From assembly GCF_918698095.1 (NCBI RefSeq), contig NZ_CAKKLY010000016.1, positions 1 to 64,000 of the forward strand: a stretch of 64,000 nt of DNA, in the 5' to 3' direction. This document shows, one piece after another, positions 43,494 to 53,157 of this stretch. The notes under the pieces were generated by a model. It saw only the letters and a list, made by a program, of their open reading frames with translations. It searched no databases and was not told the origin of the DNA. A program made the position numbers and the translations under genes. The DNA comes from Arthrobacter sp. Bi83. Lineage in GTDB: Bacteria > Actinomycetota > Actinomycetes > Actinomycetales > Micrococcaceae. Each line of letters opens with the position of its first letter. The first letter of the stretch is position 1.

Positions 43494-43537
43494 TACTTTC
43501 TTGTGGCTGCTCTGTATTACTTTCTTGGGGCAGCTCT
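43494..43537 (+). repeat. 20-bp direct repeat upstream of the glycan operon
   Basis: TACTTTCTTGTGGCTGCTCT at 43494-43513 and TACTTTCTTGGGGCAGCTCT at 43518-43537 (18/20) are spaced 24 bases apart. They lie ~180 bases before the first gene of the operon, ahead of an AT-rich stretch around 43580-43615 that probably holds the promoter. They could be activator sites. Confidence 0.55.
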
Positions 43538-43713
43538 AACGACGTTGACCGGCAGCCTACGCGGGCATCAGTACATTTAGGGCAAATTATGAGAGTTGTC
43601 TAATAATTTTTATCGCTGGTCGCGCCTTTCTTAAGGGCTGGCTAGACCAAAGTAATCGTCACCGAGAATTCGGTTGGCTGTGGGGGGCGAATTCAGTAGG
43701 CCGTGGGGGCCCA

Positions 43714-44925
43714 TTGAAAAAGTTAAGAGTTGCGCTCTATTCCCATGATTCGCTTGGCTTGGGACACGTCCGCCGCAATCTGGCGCTGGCGCACGCCCTA
43801 AGCAATCAGCTTCCCGGCCTCACCGGCCGGCCAGTAACCGGCGTCCTCATTTCCGGGACGGCCCTTGCACCAGGCTTCCAGGTTCCGGCGGGCTGGGACT
43901 GGGTTATTCTGCCGGGCGTCGAGAAGGGTCCTGACGGCTACCATCCGCGAAACCTGGCGGTCCCCATGCAGGACCTTGTATCCCTGCGGGCCGCCCTGCT
44001 GGAAGCAGTACTGGGAGGTTTCCGCCCCGACCTGATCGTGGTTGACCGCCATCCCACTGGCATTCACCGCGAACTGGAGGCTGCGCTGCGCCGTGCCCGT
44101 GCCCTGACTCCGGCGCAGGTTGTGCTGGGACTTCGCGAGGTGCTGGATTCCCCGGAGACTGCCCTCGCAGAATGGGACAGTGCCGGCGGCGCACAGCTCG
44201 TCAAAGACCTTTTTGACGCAGTCTGGATTTACGGCGACCCCGCAGTCCATGACCCACTTGCCGCCGGCGAGATTCCCGAGTCCCTCCGGAGCATGATCCG
44301 ATACACGGGCTACCTGGCGACCGGCAGGCCGCCCGGATCCGGGAAAATCTGCATGTCTGGCCCCTATTTCCTGACAACGGTCGGAGGCGGTGCCGATGGT
44401 CACGCCTTGGCGAGCATCGCCGCCGCCGCCGCGCTCCCAGCCGGAATCGGACACCTCATCGTTGCGGGTCCGCAGATGCCGGGGCCTGAGCTGGCCGACC
44501 TGCGGCGGCACGCCACGCCCGGCGTCCGGGTGGTCGAAGCCCTGGACGACATGGTCCTGCACATGCGGAATGCTCAGGCGGTTGTTTCCATGGGCGGATA
44601 CAACACGGTGTGCGAGCTCCTGAGCACCAGCGTGCCTGCGCTGATCGTCCCCCGGAACCACTCCCGCTCCGAGCAGCAGATCAGGGCCGCCTCCCTGGCC
44701 CGGGCCGGCTATCTGGACCGCCACGACATGGGCACGCTGACGCCTGCAATCCTGGCGGCCTGGCTGGCACAAAGCCTCGGCACCAAGGTGGACCGGCGGC
44801 TGGCGCACCTCAACGGGCTCGCCCGTGTGCCTCAGCTGGCAGCCGCCCTCCTGCAGCCGGTCCTCCAGCCGGCCGGCTCGCGGGCGGAGACCATCAGGGA
44901 AGGGGCGGCACGTGCTGCAGTCTGA
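43714..44925 (+). CDS. Glycosyltransferase, GT28/MurG-like C-terminal fold
   Basis: A 403-residue GT-B protein (TTG start). The N-terminus RVALYSHDSLGLGHVRRNLALAHAL (residues 4-28) has the GLGH motif of MurG/GT28-type enzymes. The C-terminal half has a nucleotide-sugar pocket with ALDDMVLHMRNAQAVVSMGGYNT and PRNHSRSEQQIRA. It would transfer a sugar from a nucleotide donor. It is the first gene of a seven-gene coupled cluster; its end overlaps the next gene by 14 bases. The acceptor is unknown. Confidence 0.85.
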   Translation: MKKLRVALYSHDSLGLGHVRRNLALAHALSNQLPGLTGRPVTGVLISGTALAPGFQVPAGWDWVILPGVEKGPDGYHPRNLAVPMQDLVSLRAALLEAVLGGFRPDLIVVDRHPTGIHRELEAALRRARALTPAQVVLGLREVLDSPETALAEWDSAGGAQLVKDLFDAVWIYGDPAVHDPLAAGEIPESLRSMIRYTGYLATGRPPGSGKICMSGPYFLTTVGGGADGHALASIAAAAALPAGIGHLIVAGPQMPGPELADLRRHATPGVRVVEALDDMVLHMRNAQAVVSMGGYNTVCELLSTSVPALIVPRNHSRSEQQIRAASLARAGYLDRHDMGTLTPAILAAWLAQSLGTKVDRRLAHLNGLARVPQLAAALLQPVLQPAGSRAETIREGAARAAV

Positions 44926-46132
44926 ACCGGCCATCGCCTACGTGCTGAAAATGTATCCGCGATTCTCCGAGACCTTCATCGTTTCCGAAATCCTCGCCCG
45001 GGAGGCAGCCGGGGACCGGATCGAAATCTTCTCACTTCTCCAGCCCAACGACCCCCGCTTCCATCCCGAGCTTGCCCGGGTCAAGGCTCCGGTCACCTAC
45101 ATTGACCGGCCGCTCAAGGCGTCCGAGCTATGGGAGAACTTCAGGGCCGCGGATACAGCCGGCCTGTCCGCAGCCCTTTCGCGCAACCTGGGCCAACTGA
45201 CCGCGGCCGAATGCACCGAAGCTGCGCAGGCGATCAACCTCGCAACTGCCCTTTCGCAGCGGAACATCAGGCATCTTCACGTCCATTTTGCCAACGCGGC
45301 CACCAGCGTTGCGCGACTCGCCGCGGCCCTCGTCGGTCTTCCGTTCTCGTTCACGGCCCACGCAGTCGACATCTTCCATGAGTCAGTCCAGGCCGACGAA
45401 CTGCGGGTGAAGCTGGAAGAGGCCCATCACGCCGTGACCATCAGCCAGTACAACTTCCGTTACCTCCGCCGCCTGTTTCCCGCTGCCACCTCCCGCCTCC
45501 ATCTGGTGCGCAACGGCCTGGAACTGAATCGTTTCCCCTACCGGGAGCCACGCCCCATCGGTACTACCTTGCGCGTGGCCGCCGTCGGCCGGTTGGTGGA
45601 AAAGAAAGGTTTCCAGCACCTGTTGCCTGCCGCCGCAGAGCTCGTGGGCCAGGGCTTTCACCTCGACGTGCAGATCGCGGGCGCCGGCGAGCTTACCGAG
45701 GAACTGCAGAACACCATTGAACGACTCAGGCTCGGCAACCACGTCAGGCTGATCGGACCGCAGACCCAGGACGAGGTCCTCGAACTGCTTGACTCCTCCG
45801 ACGTTTTCGTGGCCCCGTGCGTCATCGGCGCGGACGGCAACGCCGACGGCATGCCTACTGTCTTGCTGGAGGCGATGGCAACTGGCGTGCCCTGCATCAG
45901 CACCTCGGTCACAGGCATCCCCGAAGCGATCCATGATGGCCAAACCGGGATTCTGGCAATTCCCGGAAGCCCGCACGCCCTGGCCCGGGCAATCCGCCGG
46001 ATCAGCGCGCCCGGAACGGACCGGCTTGCCCTGTCCCGAAACGCCCGCGCCCTGATCGAACAGGATTACGACGTCCGCCGGCAGGTGGAGCTGCTCCGGT
46101 CCCTGGCCCTTTCGGAAAGGAAGGTGGCATGA
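44912..46132 (+). CDS. Glycosyltransferase family 4-like (colanic acid type)
   Basis: A 406-residue GT-B enzyme with GTG start at 44912. The N-terminal domain has YVLKMYPRFSETFIVSEI (residues 9-26) and HLHVHFANAATSVARLAA, typical of WcaL/exopolysaccharide GT4 enzymes. The C-terminal donor site has VGRLVEKKGFQHLL, then GNADGMPTVLLEAMATG with the EX7E motif near residues 315-323. It acts in the cytosol on a lipid- or protein-linked acceptor. The gene overlaps both neighbours. Confidence 0.9.
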   Translation: MLQSEPAIAYVLKMYPRFSETFIVSEILAREAAGDRIEIFSLLQPNDPRFHPELARVKAPVTYIDRPLKASELWENFRAADTAGLSAALSRNLGQLTAAECTEAAQAINLATALSQRNIRHLHVHFANAATSVARLAAALVGLPFSFTAHAVDIFHESVQADELRVKLEEAHHAVTISQYNFRYLRRLFPAATSRLHLVRNGLELNRFPYREPRPIGTTLRVAAVGRLVEKKGFQHLLPAAAELVGQGFHLDVQIAGAGELTEELQNTIERLRLGNHVRLIGPQTQDEVLELLDSSDVFVAPCVIGADGNADGMPTVLLEAMATGVPCISTSVTGIPEAIHDGQTGILAIPGSPHALARAIRRISAPGTDRLALSRNARALIEQDYDVRRQVELLRSLALSERKVA

Positions 46133-47301
46133 TGCACGTGGCCTACCTCTGCGCCGACCGCGGAGTCCCCGTCTTTGGCACCAAAGGCTCCTCCGTTCAC
46201 GTGCAGGAGATCATCAGGGCCTGGCGCAATGCAGGGGACGACGTCACCCTCTACTGCACCCGCCGCGGAGAGGACCGCCCGGCGGACCTTGCCGATCTCG
46301 ACGTCGTCGAAAACCAGCCGCTCCGGGGGCCCGGCATACACCCGGAGCGTGCTCTCCAGGATGCGGCGCTGGATCTCGCAGACACAGTCCTGAGTGACGG
46401 CTGCGACTTGTTCTACGAGAGATACTCGCTGTTCAGCCCGGCCCTGTCCCTTGTTTCCCAGGCCCTTGGCATTCCGGCCGTCCTCGAAGTCAATGCACCC
46501 CTCATTGAAGAGCAGCGGCGGTACCGCCAGCTGCTGGACGCGGAAACGGCCGAAGCAATCCTGCGCCACAATGCGGGTGCGGCGCAGGTGGTTTCCTGCG
46601 TCTCAGAACCTGTGGTCCGCTGGGTCCGCGGCCGGGTGCCCGCGGCGAGGACCGTGCTGGCTCCGAACGGCGTCAACGTTGAACGCATCACTCCCCGGCG
46701 CCCCGGACGGCGGCATTCCGGTCATCTCACCGTGGCCTTCGTGGGGACGCTGAAGCCCTGGCACGGCGTCCCGGACCTGCTCCACGCCGTCGCAATCGCC
46801 AACACCCGCTCCGCCGACCCGGACCGCTGGACCGTGCGGATGATCGGAGACGGGCCGGAGCGGGACAACCTTGAACGCCTTGCAGCCACGCTCGGGGTGG
46901 AGACGGAATTTACCGGGGCAGTTCCCCCGGGGACCGTGCCCCGCCTGCTTCATGAATGCGACGCCGCCATGGCCCCGTACCCTCCCGAGGACGCCGGCCG
47001 GGAAGACTACTTCTCACCGCTGAAGATCTACGAGTACATGGCGGCGGCTATGCCGATCATCGCAACGTCCGTCGGCCAGATCCCGTCCATCCTGGAGCAC
47101 GGCCGCACCGGGTTGCTGGTTCCGGGCGCCGATACCTCCGGGCTCGCCTCCGCGCTGACGCGGCTGGCGGCTGAGCCGGTGCTGCGCGCAAGCCTGGGGC
47201 GCCAGGCCCGGACCGACGCCGAGCGCCGCTTCAGCTGGAACCACGTGCTTTCGACCATCACCGAAGCCTTGACGGCCGAACCAAAGGCGGCATTGCGATG
47301 A
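46129..47301 (+). CDS. Glycosyltransferase family 4
   Basis: A 390-residue GT-B enzyme. The N-terminus has HVAYLCADRGVPVFGTKGSSVHVQEI with the glycine-rich acceptor loop. The C-terminal part has APNGVNVERI, FVGTLKPWHGVPDLLHA, MIGDGPERDNLE and YFSPLKIYEYMAAAMPIIA with the EX7E-type acid. ATG-ATG at the overlap (46129-46132) couples it to the previous gene, and its stop overlaps the ABC start. It would add a further sugar to the same glycan. Confidence 0.9.
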   Translation: MMHVAYLCADRGVPVFGTKGSSVHVQEIIRAWRNAGDDVTLYCTRRGEDRPADLADLDVVENQPLRGPGIHPERALQDAALDLADTVLSDGCDLFYERYSLFSPALSLVSQALGIPAVLEVNAPLIEEQRRYRQLLDAETAEAILRHNAGAAQVVSCVSEPVVRWVRGRVPAARTVLAPNGVNVERITPRRPGRRHSGHLTVAFVGTLKPWHGVPDLLHAVAIANTRSADPDRWTVRMIGDGPERDNLERLAATLGVETEFTGAVPPGTVPRLLHECDAAMAPYPPEDAGREDYFSPLKIYEYMAAAMPIIATSVGQIPSILEHGRTGLLVPGADTSGLASALTRLAAEPVLRASLGRQARTDAERRFSWNHVLSTITEALTAEPKAALR

Positions 47302-49160
47302 GCACAACTGCCCGACATGCGGGCGGCCGCGGGGCGCCGGGCCGCGAGCCCAAGCCGGAGTCCGGACTCCGGCGGACGCTCCGCTGCGTGCGCCCGCATC
47401 TCAAGGGACACCGGCTCCTGATGGCCGGCGGTTTCGTGGCCCTTGCGGCCGATGTCCTCTTCCGGCTGCTGGAGCCCTGGCCCGTAAAACTCGTGGTTGA
47501 CGCCGTGTCGCGGTCACTCGGCGCCACGCTGCGCAAACCCGGACCCTCAATGGACGCAAGCCTGGAAACCCTCCTATTGTGCGGCGGAGCAATTGTGGTC
47601 ATCAGCGTGGTGCGGGCCATCGCCAACTACTGGTCCGCGATCGCCTTCGCCCTGATTGGATCCAGGATCGCTGCCGACCTTCGCGCGCGGACCTTCCGCC
47701 ATGTGCAGAGCCTCTCCATGAGGCACCACACCCGCGCCTCCTCCGGAGACACAGTCCAGCGCCTGGTGGGCGACGTCTCCCGGCTGCAGGAAGTGGCCGT
47801 TACCGCAGGGCTGCCGCTGCTGGGCAACATGGTCACTCTGGTGGCCATGACGGGCATCATGGTGTGGCTTGATCCGCTGCTCGCACTCGTCGTGTTCTTT
47901 GCCGGCGGCGCGTTCGTGCTGCTGTCACACAGAAGTTCGCCATCAATAACGGTGGCCGCCCGCAGGTCCCGCAAAGGTGAGGGCGCCCTGGCAACCACCG
48001 CTGCCCAGACCCTGAATGCCATGCGTGAAGTCCAGGCCTACGGCCTTGAGGACACCATCAGCGACGACTTCCGGTCCAGCAACAAGCAGACCCTGGGAAC
48101 GGGAGTGGTGGCCCTGCGGCTGGCCGCGGCACTTGAACGCCGCACGGACGTACTGATTGGCGTGGCCACGGCGATCGTCCTGGCCGGGGGCGGCATGCGC
48201 GTGCTGGACCACTCGATCACACCAGGAGACCTGGTGGTCTTCCTGACCTATCTGAAGACCGGGATGAAACCCCTCAAGGACCTGGCCAAGCAAACCAGCC
48301 GGATCGCCCGCGCCACGGCGTCTGGGGAACGGGTGGCAGATCTCCTGGAGGCGCAGACCGATCTCCCCGAGGCCGCCGACGCCTGCGTGCTTTCGAGCGC
48401 CCATCCCGACATTGTGTTCGACGACGTGACCGCCGGCCACGGCGAGGGAACCACCGTGCTGCACGGAATAAACCTCAGCGTCCCGGCCGGCGAACACCTG
48501 GCCATCCTCGGCCCCTCCGGCGCCGGCAAATCAACCCTGGCCAGCCTCATCCTGCGAATGATCGACCCAACGTCGGGGGCAGTGCTGGTCGGCGGCAGCG
48601 ACCTCAGGGAGTTGAAGATCGCGTCCGTGCGCTCGCACGTTTCAATCCTGCTCCAGGATTCCGTTCTCTTTGGCACCACGGTCCGGGACAACATCAGGTT
48701 TGGCCGCCTGGATGCCACGGACGAGGAAATCGAGAACGCCGCCGCCCTGGCCCAGGCAGACGCCTTCATCCGTTCCCTGCCTGAGGGCTACGACACCGTC
48801 TTGGGTGAAGCGGCAAAGGATCTCTCGGGAGGCCAGCGCCAACGAATCGCCATCGCCCGGGCCATCCTCCGGCAGGCACCCATTGTGATACTCGACGAAG
48901 CGACTGCAGGCCTGGATCCTGCCTCACGCGAGTCGGTTCTGGAGGCCCTGGCTGCCCTCACCCGGGACCGCACCTCGATTACGATCACCCACGATGAGCA
49001 TTCCGCCCGCTCCTGCGACCGCGTCATCTGGCTCGAGGACGGCCGCATCGTCGAGGAGGGACGGCCGGATGAACTTCTGCAGGATCCGGAGACGCGTTTC
49101 GCACGCTGGATGGGCGATCAGGACCCGGGGCGGCCGCTTGAAAGGCTGGAAGTGCCATGA
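47298..49160 (+). CDS. ABC exporter (permease-ATPase fusion) of the glycan cluster
   Basis: A 620-residue half-transporter. There are about six membrane segments (residues ~35-330), then an ATPase with Walker A GPSGAGKST near residue 410, Q-loop LLQDSVLFG, signature LSGGQRQR, Walker B VILDEATAGLD with catalytic Glu, and switch His in ITHDEHS. It is homodimeric by design as no partner is nearby. Among glycosyltransferases it may flip a lipid-linked sugar or export a glycolipid, in the style of MsbA or PglK. Confidence 0.93.
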   Translation: MSTTARHAGGRGAPGREPKPESGLRRTLRCVRPHLKGHRLLMAGGFVALAADVLFRLLEPWPVKLVVDAVSRSLGATLRKPGPSMDASLETLLLCGGAIVVISVVRAIANYWSAIAFALIGSRIAADLRARTFRHVQSLSMRHHTRASSGDTVQRLVGDVSRLQEVAVTAGLPLLGNMVTLVAMTGIMVWLDPLLALVVFFAGGAFVLLSHRSSPSITVAARRSRKGEGALATTAAQTLNAMREVQAYGLEDTISDDFRSSNKQTLGTGVVALRLAAALERRTDVLIGVATAIVLAGGGMRVLDHSITPGDLVVFLTYLKTGMKPLKDLAKQTSRIARATASGERVADLLEAQTDLPEAADACVLSSAHPDIVFDDVTAGHGEGTTVLHGINLSVPAGEHLAILGPSGAGKSTLASLILRMIDPTSGAVLVGGSDLRELKIASVRSHVSILLQDSVLFGTTVRDNIRFGRLDATDEEIENAAALAQADAFIRSLPEGYDTVLGEAAKDLSGGQRQRIAIARAILRQAPIVILDEATAGLDPASRESVLEALAALTRDRTSITITHDEHSARSCDRVIWLEDGRIVEEGRPDELLQDPETRFARWMGDQDPGRPLERLEVP

Positions 49161-50452
49161 CCGCAGCTGCGTCTGCCCTCCGGGATCCGGACCGGGCCCT
49201 GGCCAGCCGGGACAGTGGCCTGGCAGGTTTGCCCTACCTGCTGGACAACGGCAATCTGTCCGCGCTCCTCGGCGAAACTGTCCGGGTGACGAGGGTCCGC
49301 TACAAACCATGTACTTCCTTGCTGGTTGCTTTCCGCCGGACCCGGAACGGCAGCTTCGATTACGGCTGGGCCCTGACCAAGACCGAGGAGGGAAGCGGTC
49401 AGCTCCTCCATCGCGAACAGGCCTCCAAGTCGCGCGACGGGAACATCAGGGTGCTCCGGCCCGACCCCCGTCAGCCGGGTGCCCTCGTCGCCACCGGCGA
49501 TATAGCCGACGACTGGAAGCTGCGCCGCAACCTTGCCTGGCTCCGCAAGCACGGCGTGGAGCGTCTGGGCGTCGACTGGCTTCCGCCCGACGGCCATCTG
49601 GCCGGTGCGGCCAGCGTGCTGCGCTACAAGCCCGAACGGCGACTCGTACTGATGATCCCGGATCCCGCGGCCCCCGTCGTGATCAAGATAGCGGCCAATG
49701 CGGCCGACGCCGAACGGCAGCTGGATTTTCAGCAGCGCCTCTACGAGCACGGCGTCCCGCTCCTGCCGCAACTCGGTGACCCGGAGTGCGCACGTCACGG
49801 AGTTGGCGCCAGCCCAGTATGGGGCGGAGGTGACCTGGCCGGACTCGACGACGCGCACGCGGCCGGCGGTGCCCATCGCGCCGGGGAGGCTCTCGCCCGG
49901 CTGCACGGCCTGCACGTCCGTCCCGATGCCGCTCCCGGTGACTGGTTTGATGATCTGATCAGACAGTTGGCCGCGACCCGCGCCATGGTGACTGCGCTCG
50001 TCCCCGAACTGGAGGGGCACGCGCGGAAACTGGAGAGCGGCCTACCCGGCCTGCTGGGCCACCGCGAAGAGCGCACCAGCGTCCCCGTCCACGGCGACTT
50101 CTCGGCCGATCAGGTGCTCGTGGGCGGATCGGACGTCCGCATCATCGACTTCGACCGGGCCCACCCTGGCTCCGCCGAAGCCGATCTGGGATCGTTCGCT
50201 GCCGTGGAGGAAGCTACTCTGGCGGCGCCCGGTGCTGCAGCCGCGAGCACCCACGGCGCGGGCGGTGCGAAGACCGCCTGTCTGACCGAAGGCTATGTTC
50301 AAGCAGGCGGACGGTTCCGGCAAAAGGACCTCGATGCCTGGGCCGCCGTCCGGTTGTTCAAAGGCAGCGTGGATCCGTTCCGGGACCGGTCCCCCGAATG
50401 GGCCGCCGACATAGCCTGGCACCTCCGCCGGGCCCTGGAGTTGATCGCATGA
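49157..50452 (+). CDS. Phosphotransferase (APH fold), first of a tandem pair
   Basis: A 431-residue kinase-fold protein. The first ~150 residues hold TRVRYKPCTSLLVAF, an unusual N-lobe; VVIKIAANAADAERQ supplies the Lys. The catalytic loop is PVHGDFSADQ near residue 312 and the metal motif IIDFDRA. Similarity is to maltokinase- or choline-kinase-like enzymes. It overlaps the ABC gene and the next phosphotransferase by 4 bases each, so it most likely phosphorylates a sugar of the exported glycan rather than giving antibiotic resistance. Confidence 0.88.
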   Translation: MTAAASALRDPDRALASRDSGLAGLPYLLDNGNLSALLGETVRVTRVRYKPCTSLLVAFRRTRNGSFDYGWALTKTEEGSGQLLHREQASKSRDGNIRVLRPDPRQPGALVATGDIADDWKLRRNLAWLRKHGVERLGVDWLPPDGHLAGAASVLRYKPERRLVLMIPDPAAPVVIKIAANAADAERQLDFQQRLYEHGVPLLPQLGDPECARHGVGASPVWGGGDLAGLDDAHAAGGAHRAGEALARLHGLHVRPDAAPGDWFDDLIRQLAATRAMVTALVPELEGHARKLESGLPGLLGHREERTSVPVHGDFSADQVLVGGSDVRIIDFDRAHPGSAEADLGSFAAVEEATLAAPGAAAASTHGAGGAKTACLTEGYVQAGGRFRQKDLDAWAAVRLFKGSVDPFRDRSPEWAADIAWHLRRALELIA

Positions 50453-51585
50453 GCTGGCACCCTGCTATACCGTCCCGCGTCACCGATGCCGGGGGCAGGG
50501 ATTGGCTGGTCCGCCGTGCCTGGCCCGGACCCGAAGGCGACGTCTACGTCCTGGAAATCCGGTCCCCTGGGATTCCGGGTGTCCGCGCGGCCCATCTGCG
50601 GCACGGAATCTTTGAGCCGGTACCGGAGAAGGACCCACGGCTTCCCGCGCTCGCAAAGGAGGCCCCCAAGGGAGAAGTCGTGGCCCATCGCGCCCACAAA
50701 CGCGCCGTAGTCCACGCCGGCAGCCGGTACATAAAAGTCTTCCGACCCGGCCCGGCAGAGACGGCAGCCAGGAACCATACCCTGGCCACCGCGCCCCTGA
50801 CCTCAGGCTGCATCACAGCCCCTTTGCTACTGGAGAGCCGGCGCTCGGTGGTCGTCTTCAGCAGTATTCCGGGGCGCTCATATTATGAGCTCGGGCAGGA
50901 CCATGCGACCGTTACGGACGCCTCCTTTGCACGGATGTGGCGCGAATGGTCACTGGCCTGGCTGCAAACAGTTGACGTCGCCAACAGTGCCGATTTCCGC
51001 AGCAGCGTAGCGGGACTGCCACTGCACCCACCCGCGGCCGAAGTGGCCAATCTCCGGCGCTGGATCGATCTCTGGCTCCTGCAAAGCGAAGGCGTCCCGG
51101 AAGCTGCAGCAGCCCGCACCGGCCTCGTTGCACAGGCCGAGAATGCCATCACCGGGCTCATGGCCACGCGCCCCGATCCGTTCCGCTGGGCGCATGGGGA
51201 CCTGCATGACAAGCAACTGCTGGGGCGGGGAGGAAGCGGCACGCCCGGGTTGCTGGACTTTGACGAAGCCTGCCAGGCCGAGCCTGCACTGGACCTCGCC
51301 AATCTCGCCGTGAACCTTGAGCTGCGGTTGTGCCAGAAGCTTCTGACAACGCGGCGCTATGCCATTGCCCACGGCGAGATCATGGCCGTAGCCGAAGAAC
51401 TGCACGTCGCGCCCGAACGGTTCGCCGCGTATTGTGCCTGCGCGCGCCTCCGCATGGCCTGCCTTTACTCCTTCCGCCCACCCTGGGGGGCACGTGCGAC
51501 GCGCTACCTGGTGAAGCCCTTCCCCAGCCCGTCCCCGGATCGCGAACCCGTCCCGGTATTGAGCACAGATTGGAGCCTGACATGA
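50449..51585 (+). CDS. Phosphotransferase (APH fold), second of a tandem pair
   Basis: A 378-residue protein starting at ATG 50449 that overlaps the previous stop. The N-terminal domain (DWLVRRAWPGPEGDVYVLEI, RAAHLRHG) is unlike standard APH. RYIKVFRPG supplies the ATP Lys, WAHGDLHDKQ near residue 245 the catalytic Asp, and LLDFDEA the metal ligand. It is the close paralogue of 34453-35661. The paired, coupled phosphotransferases suggest two successive phosphorylations or two acceptor sugars. The function is inferred from context. Confidence 0.87.
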   Translation: MSWHPAIPSRVTDAGGRDWLVRRAWPGPEGDVYVLEIRSPGIPGVRAAHLRHGIFEPVPEKDPRLPALAKEAPKGEVVAHRAHKRAVVHAGSRYIKVFRPGPAETAARNHTLATAPLTSGCITAPLLLESRRSVVVFSSIPGRSYYELGQDHATVTDASFARMWREWSLAWLQTVDVANSADFRSSVAGLPLHPPAAEVANLRRWIDLWLLQSEGVPEAAAARTGLVAQAENAITGLMATRPDPFRWAHGDLHDKQLLGRGGSGTPGLLDFDEACQAEPALDLANLAVNLELRLCQKLLTTRRYAIAHGEIMAVAEELHVAPERFAAYCACARLRMACLYSFRPPWGARATRYLVKPFPSPSPDREPVPVLSTDWSLT

Positions 51586-53045
51586 GCAGTTCCTCTCGGC
51601 GGGCGCGCGGCGCCGCGGATGTTCCGCCGTCGTCCGGCTTTTCCCTCTCCACCGGCGCCCCGGTGTTTACCAGCCTTTCCCTTACCGTCATCGGGACGGG
51701 ATACCTCGGCGCAACCCACGCCGTGTGCATGGCACTGCTGGGCCACCGCGTGACGGGGATCGACGTCGACGAAGCCAAGGTACGAGCCCTGTCCGAGGGG
51801 CAGCTGCCGTTTTTCGAGCCGGGCCTCAAGAAGCTCCTGCGGAAGATGCTGGAAAGCGGCAGGCTGAGGTTCACCAGCGACTTCTCCGCGGCCAGGGATG
51901 CTGATGTCCATTTCCTGTGCGTCGGCACACCGCAGGAACCCGATTCCCCTGCCGCTGACCTCCGCTATGTGGACGCGGCACTCGAGCGCCTCGCCCCGGA
52001 GCTGGGACGGCATTGCCTCATCGCGGGAAAATCCACCGTTCCGATCGGCACGGCGGAGCGGCTCACGGCCAACATCCAGGCCAGCGCGCCGGCCGGCACG
52101 CTGGCGGAGCTGGCCTGGAACCCGGAATTCCTGCGCGAAGGCCACGCGGTGGAGGACACCCTGCACCCGGACCGGCTGGTCTTCGGAGTGCCCTCCGCAT
52201 GGGCACGGGACCGGCTCGCCGAATGCTATGCCCCGATCATCACCGAGGGCACTCCGGTGGTGATTACAGACCTTGCCACCGCCGAACTGGTCAAGGCGGC
52301 AGCGAACTCCTTCCTTGCCACCAAGATCTCGTACATCAATGCGATGGCGGAAATCTGCGAGGCCACGGGCGCGGACGTCAGTCTCCTGGCGAAGGCGTTG
52401 TCCTACGACAACCGCATCGGCGGCCGCTTCCTCAAGCCGGGCCTGGGGTTCGGCGGGGGCTGCCTGCCGAAGGATATCCGGGCCTTCACGCACCGGGCCA
52501 GGGAACTCGGCGTAGGGCAGGCGGTCGGCTTCCTGCAGGAAGTGGACGCCATCAACCAACGGCGCCGCCAGCGGACCGTGGACCTCATCACCGAAATGGC
52601 GTGCGGCGACCTGGCGGGCGTGCGCGTGACCGTTTTGGGCGCCGCCTTCAAACCCGACTCTGACGATATCCGCGACGCCCCGGCCCTTGACGTTGCCCGC
52701 ATGCTCCACCAGAGCGGCGCCAAGGTCACGGTCTTCGACCCCAAGGCGATGGAGAACGCCCGCCGGAGCTATCCGGACCTCGCTTACGCGAATTCGCTGG
52801 AGGAGGCCGTGACCGGGGCCGAAATCGTGGCAGTCCTGACCGAATGGGACATCTTCCGGCGCGCTGACCCGGCTGCGCTGGGCGAGCTAGTGCAGCTGCG
52901 CAACATCGTTGACGGCCGGCACGCGCTTGACGCCGTGGCATACCGCGCCGCTGGCTGGGACTATCGGGCACTCGGAGCACCCAACAGGCTACCCGCGCCG
53001 GGCCCGGGGTCCACGACGTTCGAAGGGGCGCATCTGCGTGTCTAG
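51582..53045 (+). CDS. ugd: UDP-glucose 6-dehydrogenase
   Basis: A 487-residue member of the UDP-glucose/GDP-mannose dehydrogenase family. A ~35-residue low-complexity N-terminus precedes the Rossmann motif VIGTGYLGATHA (residues ~38-49). FLCVGTPQ, AWNPEFLREG, TELVKAAANSFLATKISYINA in part, the catalytic Cys in GFGGGCLPKD near residue 294, and the C-terminal GAAFKPDSDD follow. It oxidises UDP-glucose to UDP-glucuronate using 2 NAD+. It starts at ATG 51582, overlapping the phosphotransferase stop, and supplies an acidic sugar donor to the glycosyltransferases upstream. A GDP-mannose dehydrogenase is less likely. Confidence 0.92.
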   Translation: MSSSSRRARGAADVPPSSGFSLSTGAPVFTSLSLTVIGTGYLGATHAVCMALLGHRVTGIDVDEAKVRALSEGQLPFFEPGLKKLLRKMLESGRLRFTSDFSAARDADVHFLCVGTPQEPDSPAADLRYVDAALERLAPELGRHCLIAGKSTVPIGTAERLTANIQASAPAGTLAELAWNPEFLREGHAVEDTLHPDRLVFGVPSAWARDRLAECYAPIITEGTPVVITDLATAELVKAAANSFLATKISYINAMAEICEATGADVSLLAKALSYDNRIGGRFLKPGLGFGGGCLPKDIRAFTHRARELGVGQAVGFLQEVDAINQRRRQRTVDLITEMACGDLAGVRVTVLGAAFKPDSDDIRDAPALDVARMLHQSGAKVTVFDPKAMENARRSYPDLAYANSLEEAVTGAEIVAVLTEWDIFRRADPAALGELVQLRNIVDGRHALDAVAYRAAGWDYRALGAPNRLPAPGPGSTTFEGAHLRV

Positions 53046-53086
53046 TACGGTCAAGGTCCCAGCGACTGGACCCGGTGTGCAAACGG

Positions 53087-53132
53087 AACAGCGGCCACCC
53101 AAACGCCTCAATGCGCCTGGGTGGCCGCTGTT
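53087..53132 (+). terminator. Terminator of the glycan operon
   Basis: AACAGCGGCCACCCA (53087-53101) and TGGGTGGCCGCTGTT (53118-53132) form a perfect 15-bp stem with a 16-base loop, 41 bases after the dehydrogenase stop. It may also stop the convergent small gene. Confidence 0.82.
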
Positions 53133-53157
53133 GCCCTGCCTGGATTCACCGGCCCCT

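Noticed and set aside
51504-52709. 401-residue minus-strand open frame
   Set aside because: It is antisense to UDP-glucose dehydrogenase and lacks any recognisable motif.
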